The notes beneath the pieces are model-generated. The model did not search any database. It saw only the letters and a program-made list of their open reading frames with translations, and was not told where the DNA came from. Below are positions 1 to 8,849 of a stretch of 64,000 bases of DNA, piece after piece. How positions within the stretch are numbered: position 1 is the stretch's first letter; each line of letters opens with the position of its first letter. This stretch comes from Streptomyces sp. V3I8. Its GTDB lineage: Bacteria; Actinomycetota; Actinomycetes; Streptomycetales; Streptomycetaceae. A program made the position numbers and the translations under genes. The stretch is taken from positions 7,936,001 to 8,000,000 of the forward strand of contig NZ_JAUSZL010000002.1 of assembly GCF_030817535.1 (NCBI RefSeq), written 5' to 3'.

Positions 1-191
1 AGTGGAAGGGTCAGATCCTTGGTCAGGCCATTCGTGGGTGTCTTCTCGGGCCAGTTTTCCTTGTTCACAATCGGTTTGCCGTCAGCCACGCTCTCCGTGG
101 TGTGCGCACTCGTGCCGGAGGAGCAAGCGCTGAGCAGGAGAGCTGAAGCGGTCAGGGCCACTGCGGTGGCGGTCCGCTTGATGTGCTTCAC
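1..191 (-). CDS. Putative lipoprotein, C-terminus cut by window edge
   Basis: A GTG start at 191 is preceded by an AGAAGGA ribosome-binding site, and the frame stays open to the window edge, so only the first 63 residues are visible. The product starts VKHIKRTATAVALTASALLL and continues into a lipobox (LLSAC), so it should be exported and lipid-anchored at a cysteine near residue 23. The visible mature part is short and polar (GKPIVNKENWPEKTPTNG) and I do not recognise a family. It begins 12 bp after the stop of the I36-like inhibitor gene and is probably cotranscribed with it. The reading is too short for the usual ORF cut-off. Confidence 0.7.
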   Translation of the reverse strand, partial: MKHIKRTATAVALTASALLLSACSSGTSAHTTESVADGKPIVNKENWPEKTPTNGLTKDLTLP

Positions 192-203
192 GGGGGTTCC
201 TTC

Positions 204-716
204 TCAGCCGAAGTGGGAAGAGGCGTTGTTGTTCTTCAGGGCGGAGATCAGGTTGGTGATGTTGCAGTCTCCGTAGGGTCCGTTCGCCGCAAAATACTGA
301 GAGGTGCCGCCGAAGCCGGAGTTGTAGTACACGCGGTAGTTGTCGTCTCGGGCGCAATTCTCCACGGACGCCGCATTGTTCTTCGTGTACTGGCCGTTGC
401 CATTGCCGCCGTTGCCGAAGACGTACCGGTAGGTCGTCAGTGACGATCCCTGGTACTGGCTCGTACCCCAGTGGTCGTCCACGTTGGCGTAGAACGACGT
501 GAACGCCGACTTGTAGTAGCCATCCTGGATGGCAAGGTCCTTCGAGTTGTAGAAGAGCCGCAAATCACCGTACGAGCAGGTGATCCATGGAACATCGCAG
601 TTGTCGGTGACGTTGTAGGTGGCCGCCTGGGCGGGTGTGGCGGTGGCCAGCACGGCCGCCACGGTAACGGCGAACGCGCCTGCGGCGGTCTTCGCGCGTA
701 GCGAGATGAGCTTCAA
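204..716 (-). CDS. Secreted peptidase inhibitor family I36-like protein
   Basis: I chose a TTG start at 716 because a GGGAGG ribosome-binding site lies just upstream and the product then begins with a clean signal peptide (LKLISLRAKTAAGAF ... ATPAQA, cleaved near residue 30). The 170-residue product matches the general pattern of Streptomyces I36 (SMPI-like) proteins: repeated short aromatic motifs (LRLFYNSK, YRVYYNSGFGG), a central KNNAASVENCARD, several cysteines that could pair, and an NNASSHF ending. Known I36 members inhibit metallopeptidases outside the cell; inhibition by this one is inferred. A longer upstream reading in the same frame lacks a ribosome-binding site and is unlikely. 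It heads a two-gene operon with the lipoprotein gene. Confidence 0.75.
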   Translation of the reverse strand: MKLISLRAKTAAGAFAVTVAAVLATATPAQAATYNVTDNCDVPWITCSYGDLRLFYNSKDLAIQDGYYKSAFTSFYANVDDHWGTSQYQGSSLTTYRYVFGNGGNGNGQYTKNNAASVENCARDDNYRVYYNSGFGGTSQYFAANGPYGDCNITNLISALKNNNASSHFG

Positions 717-937
717 AAATTTTCCCTCCCCCAGTCCGGTGTACCGAAGGGCCGCCGGAGATCCGATCAGGCGACTGGGCAGTCCAGTCGCCTGGCCCGC
801 GCGCCCCGTGTTGGCCGGATTCTGAGAATTCGGTGTGGAGGTTGCAGGCCGTCGGGAGATTAACACGGCATGCTCATGACGGTCGATCATCTTTTGTGAT
901 CTTCGTTCGCGGAGGGGGAAGCCTGTCTTCCTGCTGC

Positions 938-1852
938 TCACGTGCCCGTCACCGAGCGCCTGTCGCGGCCCTCGTTCCGACGCCCGTGGGCGTCACAGGC
1001 GCCGAGTTGGTCGGCGTACGGCGAGGCAACAGCCAGGACTTTCTCACCGAAGTCGGTAAGCCGCATCCGATGCCCGTGCTGGCCGCGGATCAACAGCTGC
1101 CCCTGGACGTCTTGTTCCAGGTGCTGGAGCTGCGGGGTCAGCGTGGAGGGGCGGATGCTGACCGCGCGGCAGAACGCCGCCAGGGTGGGGTAGGTCACTG
1201 CCTGCAGGAACCGGTGCAACCGCCGTTGCCCGGCGTGGGTGCGCACCGCGGGTTGCAGGAGGGTGGGAAAGCAGTCCACATTCGGGGCGTCGTCCGTGCG
1301 CTGGGCCCGCGTCTCTTGCGTTGTTCGTGCGGCAGGCGAGGGCCGGGGCGCTGATTGCCGCCAGGTCTCGCGCGGCTGGTCCACGAGAGTGTGGGCCCAG
1401 TCCTCGGCGGCCCGTACAACGTCTTCGCCGAGAGGGGTGAATTCGAGTTGTCGGCCGCGGCCAGCGCGGGTCAGTAGGGAGCGCAGAGGTCGGTCTCCAG
1501 GCGCTGGAGCTGCTGGGTGAGGGTTCCGGGAGACATGCCGTGGGTGCGGCACGCCTCACCGAGAGTGAGGTAGCGGACAATCTGAAGGAAGACGCGGCAG
1601 TCGGCGGATGGCGTTGGTGTTGTTCAGGCTGGGCTGGATCACTGCGGATGCCGATGTGAAGTCGTACCGCGCACCCCGGGGTTGCCTGTTGTTGTGCACC
1701 GGTATCCCATGGTTGCGGTCTCGGGCTGCCACGACAGCTCCGCTCATGCCGGTCTCACGCCCGAAGTCGGTCAGGGTGCGGCCTCGTATGGTTTCAGGAA
1801 CGAGAAGGTCGTGGAGAGCGCTGCTGTCGGGGCTTCTTCGCCGTGTTGCCAC
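938..1852 (-). pseudogene. Decayed array of helix-turn-helix modules, related to the TniQ tail
   Basis: Three HTH-like modules can be read on the minus strand but in different frames. First is a sigma-type HTH (RTLTDFGRETGMSGAVVAA) at about 1700-1790. Second is a LysR-like winged helix (YLTLGEACRTHGMSPGTLTQ) at about 1500-1595, which hits a stop after LCAPY and resumes in another frame as LLTRAGRGRQLEFTPLGEDV. Third is another LysR-like module (PTLAAFCRAVSIRPSTLTPQ) at about 1050-1170 in the 938-1552 frame. The order sigma-HTH then LysR-HTH matches the end of the TniQ-tail frame just upstream, so this looks like a duplicated or continued part of that protein that has accumulated frameshifts. 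No single intact reading frame covers it. Confidence 0.6.
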
Positions 1853-3423
1853 GCGTGGATGGCGGCGAGGATGCGGCGTCCTGGGTCGGTGAGCTGCATC
1901 GGCGTGGTGGGGGTGGCGCGTTCGATGAGGTGGAGGCCGAGGTCGGCTTCAACATGGCGGATGGCAGCTCGGAGGGTTGCGTCAACGATGTCGAGGGCTT
2001 GGGCGGCTTTGGCGAGACTGCCGTAGGGGGCTGCGGCGGCGAAGAGTTCGAGGCGGGTTCGGCCCAGTCTGCCGGTGAGTGCGGGCCGCAGAGGTGGCGG
2101 GATGTGTTGGAGTTCGATGTCGGGGTGGAGAACGCGTTGGTGGCTGCGTCCACCACGTGTGCGGGTTTGTATGCCGGCTTCCTTGATTCGCTTGAGCAGT
2201 GTGGATGCGCCGATGCCTTGCTCGGCCGCGAGATCGGTGGCGGAGCGTTGATGGACGATGTACTGCTCTTGCAGCCATTCCCGGTCGATGTGGACAGTTC
2301 GATTGTGTCCGGGTTCGCGTGGGCGACGTAGGGGGATGCCGTATTCGTCGGCGAGGTTGGCGATCACACGTGCACTGACCCCGATCTGGTCGCCGATCTG
2401 TTGGAGTGTGCGCTGCTGCTCGGTGTAGTGGCGGGTGAGGTCGTCGGTTGGCAGTGCCTCGCGTGCGTAACGCAGGGCCGCGTTGGGTCGCCAGCCGTGA
2501 GCTGCGCGCTGGGTGGTGGGAGCGGGGTGGAGGGCCAGGAGGTAGCGGATCGCTTCGGGCGTGGTGTCGAGTTTCTGCGCGGCCGCGGTGGGTGACTGGG
2601 AATGGCCGCGGATGAGCTGGTGCAGTCGGGCGAGGTCGACGGTGTGGGGGTCGCATCCGGGCAGGTCGAGTCCGTCGAGCAGGGTTGTGGGTGGCTGCCA
2701 GGTGAGTGGTTCGTGGGCGAGGTGGTGGCGGTCCAGGAAGGCGCGGGCCACGTCGTCGAGGGCTTCGGTCAGGGCGGGGGTGTGCCAGACGGGGAAGTTG
2801 ACCTTGTGGTCGCGCACGGTTCGAGGTGTCGTGTTGGGGGTGGGTTGTGTGCTGAGGCGTTCGACGAGCACCGCGCGTACGATGCCGGCTCTGCGCTGCT
2901 TGCCTGCCGAGATGCCCACGGTGCGGCAGATGCTGTGCCACTGCTCGTCGGGCAGCAGTTGGTGGTAGTCCAGGTGTCGGCGCCGGTGGTAGTCGATCGG
3001 GATGTCGGTGTTGTCGAGGTAGTCGCTGACGCGGGTGAGTGCTTCTTGGACGGCATCCCAGTGGCCTGACTTCTCCAGTACGCGCAGCATGCGGGACATG
3101 TGGCTGGAGTTGAGGTGAGAGCCGAGGCTGGTGAAGGCTGCCTTCTTGTCTATTTGGCTGCCGACGATCAAGAGCATCGCGGACAGGGCCTGACGCATGA
3201 TCGTGTCGAACGCGCCTTGCGCGGGGGCTGTCCGTAGCCACCAGCCCGGCCAGGCGAGAGTGGGGATCTTGCGGGCGCGTTGGGTCGCCGAGCCCGCGTC
3301 GGCGGGTGGCTTTCGGGGGCCGAAGTGACGGCTCGATGGCGCAACTGCTCGCTCAGCGGCCGGCGGTGCAGGGCAGCGGCAAGGTGCACGGACTTGAGAA
3401 GAGGGCTGATGTCGGCGCCCCAC
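1771..3423 (-). CDS. TniQ-family protein, C-terminal HTH-rich part (separate frame)
   Basis: The open frame begins at 3423, inside the 3' end of the upstream tniQ frame. It has no convincing ribosome-binding site and reads like the rest of the same protein. About 45 residues in, the segment RARKIPTLAWPGWWLR resembles the usual TniQ continuation. It is followed by helical regions and several HTH modules: LQQIGDQIGVSARVIANLAD, SATDLAAEQGIGASTLLKRI, and a LysR-like winged helix (SLAKAAQALDIVDATLRAAI) near the end. Joined to the upstream frame it would give a protein of about 890 residues. An independent start at ATG 3198 is possible but less attractive. The many DNA-binding modules suggest target-site recognition, which is inferred from the known roles of TniQ/TnsD. 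Confidence 0.6.
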   Translation of the reverse strand: MGRRHQPSSQVRAPCRCPAPPAAERAVAPSSRHFGPRKPPADAGSATQRARKIPTLAWPGWWLRTAPAQGAFDTIMRQALSAMLLIVGSQIDKKAAFTSLGSHLNSSHMSRMLRVLEKSGHWDAVQEALTRVSDYLDNTDIPIDYHRRRHLDYHQLLPDEQWHSICRTVGISAGKQRRAGIVRAVLVERLSTQPTPNTTPRTVRDHKVNFPVWHTPALTEALDDVARAFLDRHHLAHEPLTWQPPTTLLDGLDLPGCDPHTVDLARLHQLIRGHSQSPTAAAQKLDTTPEAIRYLLALHPAPTTQRAAHGWRPNAALRYAREALPTDDLTRHYTEQQRTLQQIGDQIGVSARVIANLADEYGIPLRRPREPGHNRTVHIDREWLQEQYIVHQRSATDLAAEQGIGASTLLKRIKEAGIQTRTRGGRSHQRVLHPDIELQHIPPPLRPALTGRLGRTRLELFAAAAPYGSLAKAAQALDIVDATLRAAIRHVEADLGLHLIERATPTTPMQLTDPGRRILAAIHAWQHGEEAPTAALSTTFSFLKPYEAAP

Positions 3424-4448
3424 GTGCTCACGGTCAGGGCCGCCTGGGGCGACACCCGCGAGACGGCTTCCACCAGGGTCCTCATGCGCTGGCCGGCTTC
3501 AGCGAAGGCGGGCTGGTTGAGGATGTTCAGTGCAACAAGAACGGCTGCGGCTGTGGATGGCGCCCCCGGTGGTGCCGATGCGCCGGGGCGGTCGGGGAAG
3601 CGCGAGGTGCGTTCCTGGGTGGGTATGCGGGTGACGATCTCGGCGGGCATGTCGCGGGTGAGGCAGGTGTCGGACATCAGATCCGCTGGCCGGGAGGCGA
3701 CCATGAGGAAGCGGGCGGCCAGCGCGCGGATGTCAGCGAGGGCGACCCGGGCCGGCTGGGGGTCGGCCGCGTAGATCCCGAAGTCGGCCCTGCCGGTGTC
3801 GATGCAGGTGGCAAGCAGGTGCTGAGCCTGGATCACCGGAGATTCGGCCGGGAACGGGAGGCTGGGGGCCGAGGTCAGGTCGTGGTGGCAGCGGGGGTGC
3901 TTGTCGCTGCCCCGCGTCGTGTTCGCGCACCGGCCGGGGATCGGGATGCCGTAGCCGCTGTGCGGGCGCATGCGTTGCGGGCGCAGGCAGCCCGGGCAGT
4001 CGTCGGCCAGCAGCCGGTTGTGCACCAGGCAGGCGAACGACCAGCCCAGCCGCCACGACACCTGCCAGCGTCCGCCGCTCTCGGCCAGGCAGACGGGACA
4101 GTAGCGCGAGCCCCTCGCGCGGCCCCAGAGCAGCCGCTGGTCGACACGCCTGCTGTGCGGGTTGAGCACCAGGGCGCGCTGGTCGTAGGGGCGCAGCGTC
4201 ATCCGGTGCACCTGCCCGGCCGTGATGCCGGTGGCCGACGCGATCGACTCCAGCTCCAGGTCAGTGGGCATCCCCGACCAGTCCCACCGGGCCGGTGACA
4301 GCCCCTCGTGGCGCGGAAGAAAGCCCAGGGCGGGCAGGAGGTCATTGAGGTAGGTGTCCGTGCGGTGTGCGATCGCCTCGACCCAGGAGTCCAATGCTTC
4401 TCCCGACACCGGTGCCACGCGGATCGGTAGCGTACGGACGAAGCTCAC
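3168..4448 (-). CDS. tniQ: TniQ family transposition target-selection protein, N-terminal part
   Basis: The GTG start at 4448 overlaps the tnsC stop (GTGA), which indicates translational coupling. The product begins VSFVRTLPIRVAPVSGEALD, the usual TniQ opening, and has a zinc-binding region with CPVC, then C-LVHN and CPGC near residues 120-160, followed by a second Cys/His cluster (GRCANTTRG..PRCHHDL). In Tn7 and Tn5053 relatives this protein links the TnsC ATPase to the target. The last 60 or so residues before the stop at 3168 are Arg/Pro-rich and do not resemble the family, while the -1 frame does, so the gene is probably frameshifted between about 3300 and 3420. A C5 run at 3315-3319 is one candidate site. 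Confidence 0.8.
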   Translation of the reverse strand: MSFVRTLPIRVAPVSGEALDSWVEAIAHRTDTYLNDLLPALGFLPRHEGLSPARWDWSGMPTDLELESIASATGITAGQVHRMTLRPYDQRALVLNPHSRRVDQRLLWGRARGSRYCPVCLAESGGRWQVSWRLGWSFACLVHNRLLADDCPGCLRPQRMRPHSGYGIPIPGRCANTTRGSDKHPRCHHDLTSAPSLPFPAESPVIQAQHLLATCIDTGRADFGIYAADPQPARVALADIRALAARFLMVASRPADLMSDTCLTRDMPAEIVTRIPTQERTSRFPDRPGASAPPGAPSTAAAVLVALNILNQPAFAEAGQRMRTLVEAVSRVSPQAALTVSTWGADISPLLKSVHLAAALHRRPLSEQLRHRAVTSAPESHPPTRARRPNAPARSPLSPGRAGGYGQPPRKARSTRSCVRPCPRCS

Positions 4449-5581
4449 GCCACGCGCTTCGCAGTGCGCGAGCGGCGAGAGTTGGGCTTGGTCGTCATGC
4501 GACCGCGTTCGAACTTCTTCGCCAGCGCCTTGCGCGCCCGCTCCGCCGCCGCGTCGAGCTTCACCTGGTCGAGGAGTTCCTCGTCCAGGAGCTCGGCGCC
4601 GGTGCGGGCAGCACGCTGGCATCCACGGTTGATCAGCGTCATCAACGAGCCGATGTGCCCGGTGGTGCGGATGTAGAGGTAGTCGGACAGGCCGTCGGCG
4701 AGCATGCCGGGGAACTTCCGGCACAGCACGATCCGCTTTTCCAGGGCGAGCAGCATGCTGCGCCACTCACGGCGGTGCTTGTCGTTGGTGACGACGAACG
4801 GCTCCATCGTCAGCGGGGTGGTGCGGCGCGCGGTCTGGGCGAGGGTGATGTTGCCGCGGGAGTTGGCCTCGGAGTACAGGCCGCGGTTGCCCAGCTCGAC
4901 ACCGATGAAGATGATCGTGACGGGGAACTCGTTCGCGATGTACTTGAAGTGGTTGCTGACCTCGGTCCCGTTGCGGTCATGCCACTTCAGGAAGTGCATG
5001 TCGTCAATAACCAAGACGCGCGTTTCACATTCCAACACGCAGTCCAGGGCGCGCTGAGCGAAGAGCGTGGCGGTGCCGCTCTTGCGGCCGGGGTGCGCGT
5101 AATACTCCAGCAGCGACCGGTTGAAGTCCTTCATGCCGATGTTGCTGGTCAGGCCGACCCGGCAGACCGGCCACCGCTCGTGTCCGGAGGCGGTGAACGC
5201 ACCCTCCCGCTCGATCACCCGCCGGTGATACTTCAGCACGAAGTCCAGGACCGCGGTGGTCTTGCCGAGCCCGGGGAAGGCGTCCACCGCCACGGCGCCC
5301 TTGGCCTTGTCACCGTCCTGCTGATTGCTATCGACGATGTCCCGCAAGTCCTCGTGCAGTGCCTTGAGTTGCGGCGTACCGATCGGACCCAGGTTGGCGT
5401 GCCAGACGCTCCGGGCCTGCTCGTACTTCAGCAACGCCGCCTCGCCCAGGAGCGCCTTCTGTTTCAGGGTGAGCAGTTCCGGCGGCTGCCGCTTCGGCGC
5501 CTCGGCAAGAGCCCGTAGGCCCTCCTTCCGGGAGAGCGTGAGGTTGTCCAGCGGCGGGTTCTCGGGGTGGGGCGGCATCAT
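4445..5581 (-). CDS. tniB: TnsC/TniB-type transposition ATPase
   Basis: The 378-residue product starts with ATG at 5581, overlapping the tnsAB stop (ATGA), and ends 4 bp into tniQ. It has a Walker A motif (DAFPGLGKTTAV, about residues 100-111) and a Walker B motif (RVLVIDDMHFLKW), followed by conserved AAA+ elements (FIGVELGNRGLYSEANSRG). This matches TniB/TnsC ATPases, which assemble on DNA, recruit the transposase and receive target information from TniQ. The C-terminus is basic (RRSRTAKRVA). The frame is intact, unlike its two neighbours. Whether it is still functional depends on those genes. Confidence 0.88.
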   Translation of the reverse strand: MMPPHPENPPLDNLTLSRKEGLRALAEAPKRQPPELLTLKQKALLGEAALLKYEQARSVWHANLGPIGTPQLKALHEDLRDIVDSNQQDGDKAKGAVAVDAFPGLGKTTAVLDFVLKYHRRVIEREGAFTASGHERWPVCRVGLTSNIGMKDFNRSLLEYYAHPGRKSGTATLFAQRALDCVLECETRVLVIDDMHFLKWHDRNGTEVSNHFKYIANEFPVTIIFIGVELGNRGLYSEANSRGNITLAQTARRTTPLTMEPFVVTNDKHRREWRSMLLALEKRIVLCRKFPGMLADGLSDYLYIRTTGHIGSLMTLINRGCQRAARTGAELLDEELLDQVKLDAAAERARKALAKKFERGRMTTKPNSRRSRTAKRVA

Positions 5582-8500
5582 GCGTCCTCCAGGGCATCGT
5601 CGTAGAAGTCCCCGTCGTCATCGGGGCCGTCGAGTTCGTCGTCCTCGTCGTCGTAGCTGGGCACCGGGCCCTCATACGGCTCGGCCTCGCCCACCTGGGG
5701 CTCCTCCGCGTCTTCGTCTTCGTCTTCGTCGTCGCCGGTGGCGGCGGCCAGGATCCGGGCGACGGACGGCAGCGCGCGTACGTCGTCCCACACGGTCTCC
5801 GGCAGGTCGAAGGCGGACTGTTCACGGGCCTGGCGCAGGGCAAGCCGCCGCTCCGGCAACGTCAGCCCCAGTCCCAAGTGCCACCGTTCCAGGAGCTCGG
5901 CTACCGCGGTCTCGTCGTCGGGGAAGGGCGACTTCTCGCCCGCCATCTTCCGGGCGAGTTCGATGGCTCCCTCGCTGATCGGGAACTTCAACGCCGGCGC
6001 GTGCTCCCACTCAAGGGCGTGCCAGCGGCGGGTGTCCGGGCGCCGGAAGTAGATGTAGTTGATGTTGTCCGGGTCGACCTGGATGGGCCACATGCCCTTG
6101 GCCTTCACCCCGGTGTACTCGCTGCTCTCGCCCCGGTAGCCGTCCAGCCCGGGGCCGTTGTAGCGGCACTTGCGGATCTCGACACCGTAGTGGTGCAGCG
6201 GCTTCCACTCGGTCTTGAGGAACTCGAAGCCGAGCGCGGGGTCGCGTGGCACCTCGACGTACCCGGCGCGGGCAATCCCGTGCTCGAACATCATCGCCGG
6301 CGACAGCCGCTGGCCCGGCACGTTCGCGTCGAGGAGCCCCCTACGCGGCCGGTGGTGATACGTGCAGGCCACCCACTCACGGATGATCGCCTCCAACTCG
6401 TGGAGGAAGAAGAACGCCGCGTCCTCCGGCCGCTCGCCCCGCGAGAACACATCCGGCCCCTTGTACCCGGGCAGCGACTCCAGCAGCCCCTCGCGCAGGG
6501 TCTTGAAGAATCGCTCAAGCGGACCTTTGTCGCGGCCCGTTCGCAGGCGAGCCGGCTGGATCGACAGACCAAGACGCTGGCACACCGAGGTGATGTGCTC
6601 GCTGATGTACGGCTTGCCGTGGTCGACCACGATGGTCTCGGGAACCAGCGCCGGGCCCGCGACTCCTTTCGCCTCGCCGTCCTCCGGGTCTTCCTTGGCG
6701 TCCTTCTCGAGCGCCTTGCGCTCGACGAAGACGGTGCGGGGGATGCCGTGATCGGGCCAGACCGCCCACGATGGCCAACCCTTGCCTGGCGGCCGTGGAC
6801 GATAGGTCTGAAACAGCACCGCCGCGACGTCGATGGACTGCGTGGATACCGGCGTCACCCGGATCCCCGTGACGCACCGGTCGTACCAGTCCATCGCGAC
6901 GGTCAGCTCGGCCTGCACCCACTTCAGCGTGATCGGGTCCATCGCGAAGACGTCCAGGCGCGTCGTGTCCATCAGCAGGTACTCGCCCGGCCTGGTCGGT
7001 CGCAGCTTTCCGTACGCGCCCGGCGGCCGGGAGGCGATGTCCCGGTTGCGTTTCGTGCTGAGGCGGAACGTCGGCAGCCGCCGCTCCAGCTCCTCCAGCC
7101 ACCGGTACGCGGTCGCCCGGGTCGGCAGCTTCACCTCGCCCTTGCCGTAGCGGGCTTCCAGTCGCGGGCCGACGGCGCGGATCACCTTCGCGCGGGTCGG
7201 TTTTGACTCCGACTCCTGCCCGTGCTCGGCCATGATCTCCAGGGCCATCTCCACCCACCGCTCATCGGCCCGGCCGAGCCTGCCCATGTCCCCGCTCCCG
7301 CGATCCGGGCCGCCGTGCACCAGCCCGGCCTCGCGGTCAAGCAGGAAGGCGCGCACCCATCGCTTGATGGTCCGCACGCTCACGCCCACCTCGGTGGCCT
7401 TCGTTTCGTAGCGCTGCAGCTTGGGCACCGTGGCCGCGTACTGGGGCCGCGGCTCGCCCGGCTCCGGCGCCTCCTCACTGCCCGAACGAAAGCCGGTCAG
7501 AACCTCGTTGACATGGGCCGCCCGTTCCCTGACCTCGGCCAGCTCCTCCTCGCTGAGCAGAGCGAACAGCACCGAGGCCCTCTCGCCGTCATCGTCGGCC
7601 TCCGGCCCCGGCCCGGTCGCGATGACCGTGGCCCGGCCCGAGGAGAGCGCCACTCTCAAGGACAGCCGGAACCTGCGGTCGGCCCCATCGCGGACCAGGA
7701 GCTCGTTGCCCGCGGCCGAGCCGAACATCTCTTCCACCACGACGACTTCGCCGTCGTACTTCAGCCTCGTGCCCACCCCGACACGTACCGCGGCTCCGTT
7801 CACATGTCCTCCCGAACGAGATCCCCGTATTCGATAGGCCGGTTCGTCGTCACCGTCGTCGAGCTCGGACTCGTCGATGGGATGAGGAAGGTCGCGTCGA
7901 CCGGAGCCGACCACCGTGGCCGGCCCCTGGCCCAGGACGTGCCGCTGGGACAAGACCTCCGTCAGGTCGGTCACGAAGTGCTGGCTCCACAACAGCCGCA
8001 GCACGGCGGCCCGTACCTTCCAGGCGGGGTGTAGAGGGAAGGCGTGAAACGCCTCGCCCAGGGTCGCCCCGTGCAGATCCGCCTGCCGTATCTCCACGAT
8101 CAGGTCTTCGTCGAAGAGCCAGTCGCGCCGATAGCCCGCGAGGAAGCGCAGGTTGGCCAACTCGCCCTCGGGCGGCTCGGACCACACTTCGAAGTCCCAG
8201 CCGTGCGACAGGACGACCTCGCGGGCCCAGTCGAGCGCGAAATTCACCTTCGGCCGGGTGAGCAGGTGCCGCGGCTTGACGTCCACGACCAGTGGAACGT
8301 CCTGCTCGCGCAGCACGAGGTAGTCCGGGACGTGGCGACGCTTCCGCCCGTCCACGGTGGTGGTGAGGAGGAACGGCTGGGCGAAGACGGCCGTCACGTT
8401 CTGGTCGAAGTCGGCGTAGAGCAGGCGTGTCAGCTCAAGGCGGGACTCGTAGACGACGTGGTCCCGCATGTGTGGAAGACCAGTGCGTGCCGGAGTAGTG

Positions 8501-8647
8501 CTTCTGCCCGTTGCGCCAGCGGAACGTACGCCACGGGATGGAGGGCTCGAAGACATCGACTCCCGACGTCGACCAGATCAGGTTCTCGTCGATCTTTCCG
8601 TTCGTACGACGGAGACTCATCGAGACTTCGTCGATCACCCGCGACAT
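5578..8647 (-). CDS. tnsB: TnsA-TnsB fusion transposase, frameshifted near its N-terminus
   Basis: The first frame starts at ATG 8647 after a strong CGGAGG site and encodes PWRTFRWRNGQKHYSGTHWS, a typical TnsA-like opening. It then runs off frame near 8470, and the +1 frame continues as MRDHVVYESRLELTRLLYAD to the stop at 5578. The likely TnsA nuclease residues lie after the shift: E in YESRLEL, D in RHVPDYLV, and K in VVDVKPR. Further on are an HTH (TEVGVSVRTIKRWVRAF), an RNase H-fold core with D in LLMDTTRLDVF, D in TIVVDHGKPYI and E in GPLERFFKT, and a Mu-type C-terminal domain. The tail is very acidic (DDEDEDEDAEE). Restart at ATG 8469 would give 963 residues with the nuclease core kept. 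Confidence 0.82.
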
Positions 8648-8849
8648 GCCCCGCCTCCGAGCAGCCAGAGCGGGGCGCAGAGCTCCCGGACTCGACCAGC
8701 TGCGACGTCTCTACGATCGAGCTGAAGGGGACCGCTGCATAGAACAGGACCGGGAACAGCACTACGACGAGTGAACGATCAGACAGCAGTTCGTCTCACC
8801 GCGCTGTCCTTTGGGCCGGACAAAGGCCACTGTCAACAAGAAAGGGACA
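8648..8849. repeat. Putative right end of the Tn7-like element with short repeated motifs
   Basis: No gene is seen here. Read inward on the minus strand from 8849 the sequence begins TGTCCCTTTCTTGTTGACAG, followed by a second TGTCC paired with GGACA (TGTCCGGCCCAAAGGACA, about 8804-8821) and further CTGTC/CTGTT motifs. Tn7-like and Tn5053-like ends characteristically begin TGT and carry several transposase-binding repeats, so this fits a terminus. The flank outside is TGCGA at 8850-8854, repeated as TGCGA two bases later. The matching left end was not found. Confidence 0.5.

Larger units (their letters stand above)
938..8849 (-). mobile_element. Tn7/Tn5053-like transposition module, degraded
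   Basis: The minus strand carries, in order of transcription, tnsAB (8647-5578), tnsC/tniB (5581-4445), tniQ (4448-1771, split) and an HTH-rich remnant (1852-938). Adjacent genes overlap by 4 bp (ATGA and GTGA), as in one operon. The right boundary is placed at 8849 because the MFS protein encoded from 9350 loses its family pattern there and the element reads inward from TGTCCC. A 5-bp TGCGA lies just outside. The left end is not resolved: the missing part of the MFS gene is not found to the left, so the element may extend beyond the window or have lost its left end by deletion. Coordinates cover only the recognised module. Confidence 0.6.

Noticed and set aside
3168..3423. Programmed -1 frameshifting in tniQ
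   Set aside because: The C5 run is not a typical slippery heptamer with a downstream structure that I can see, and the rest of the element also shows frame damage, so mutation or sequence error is simpler.
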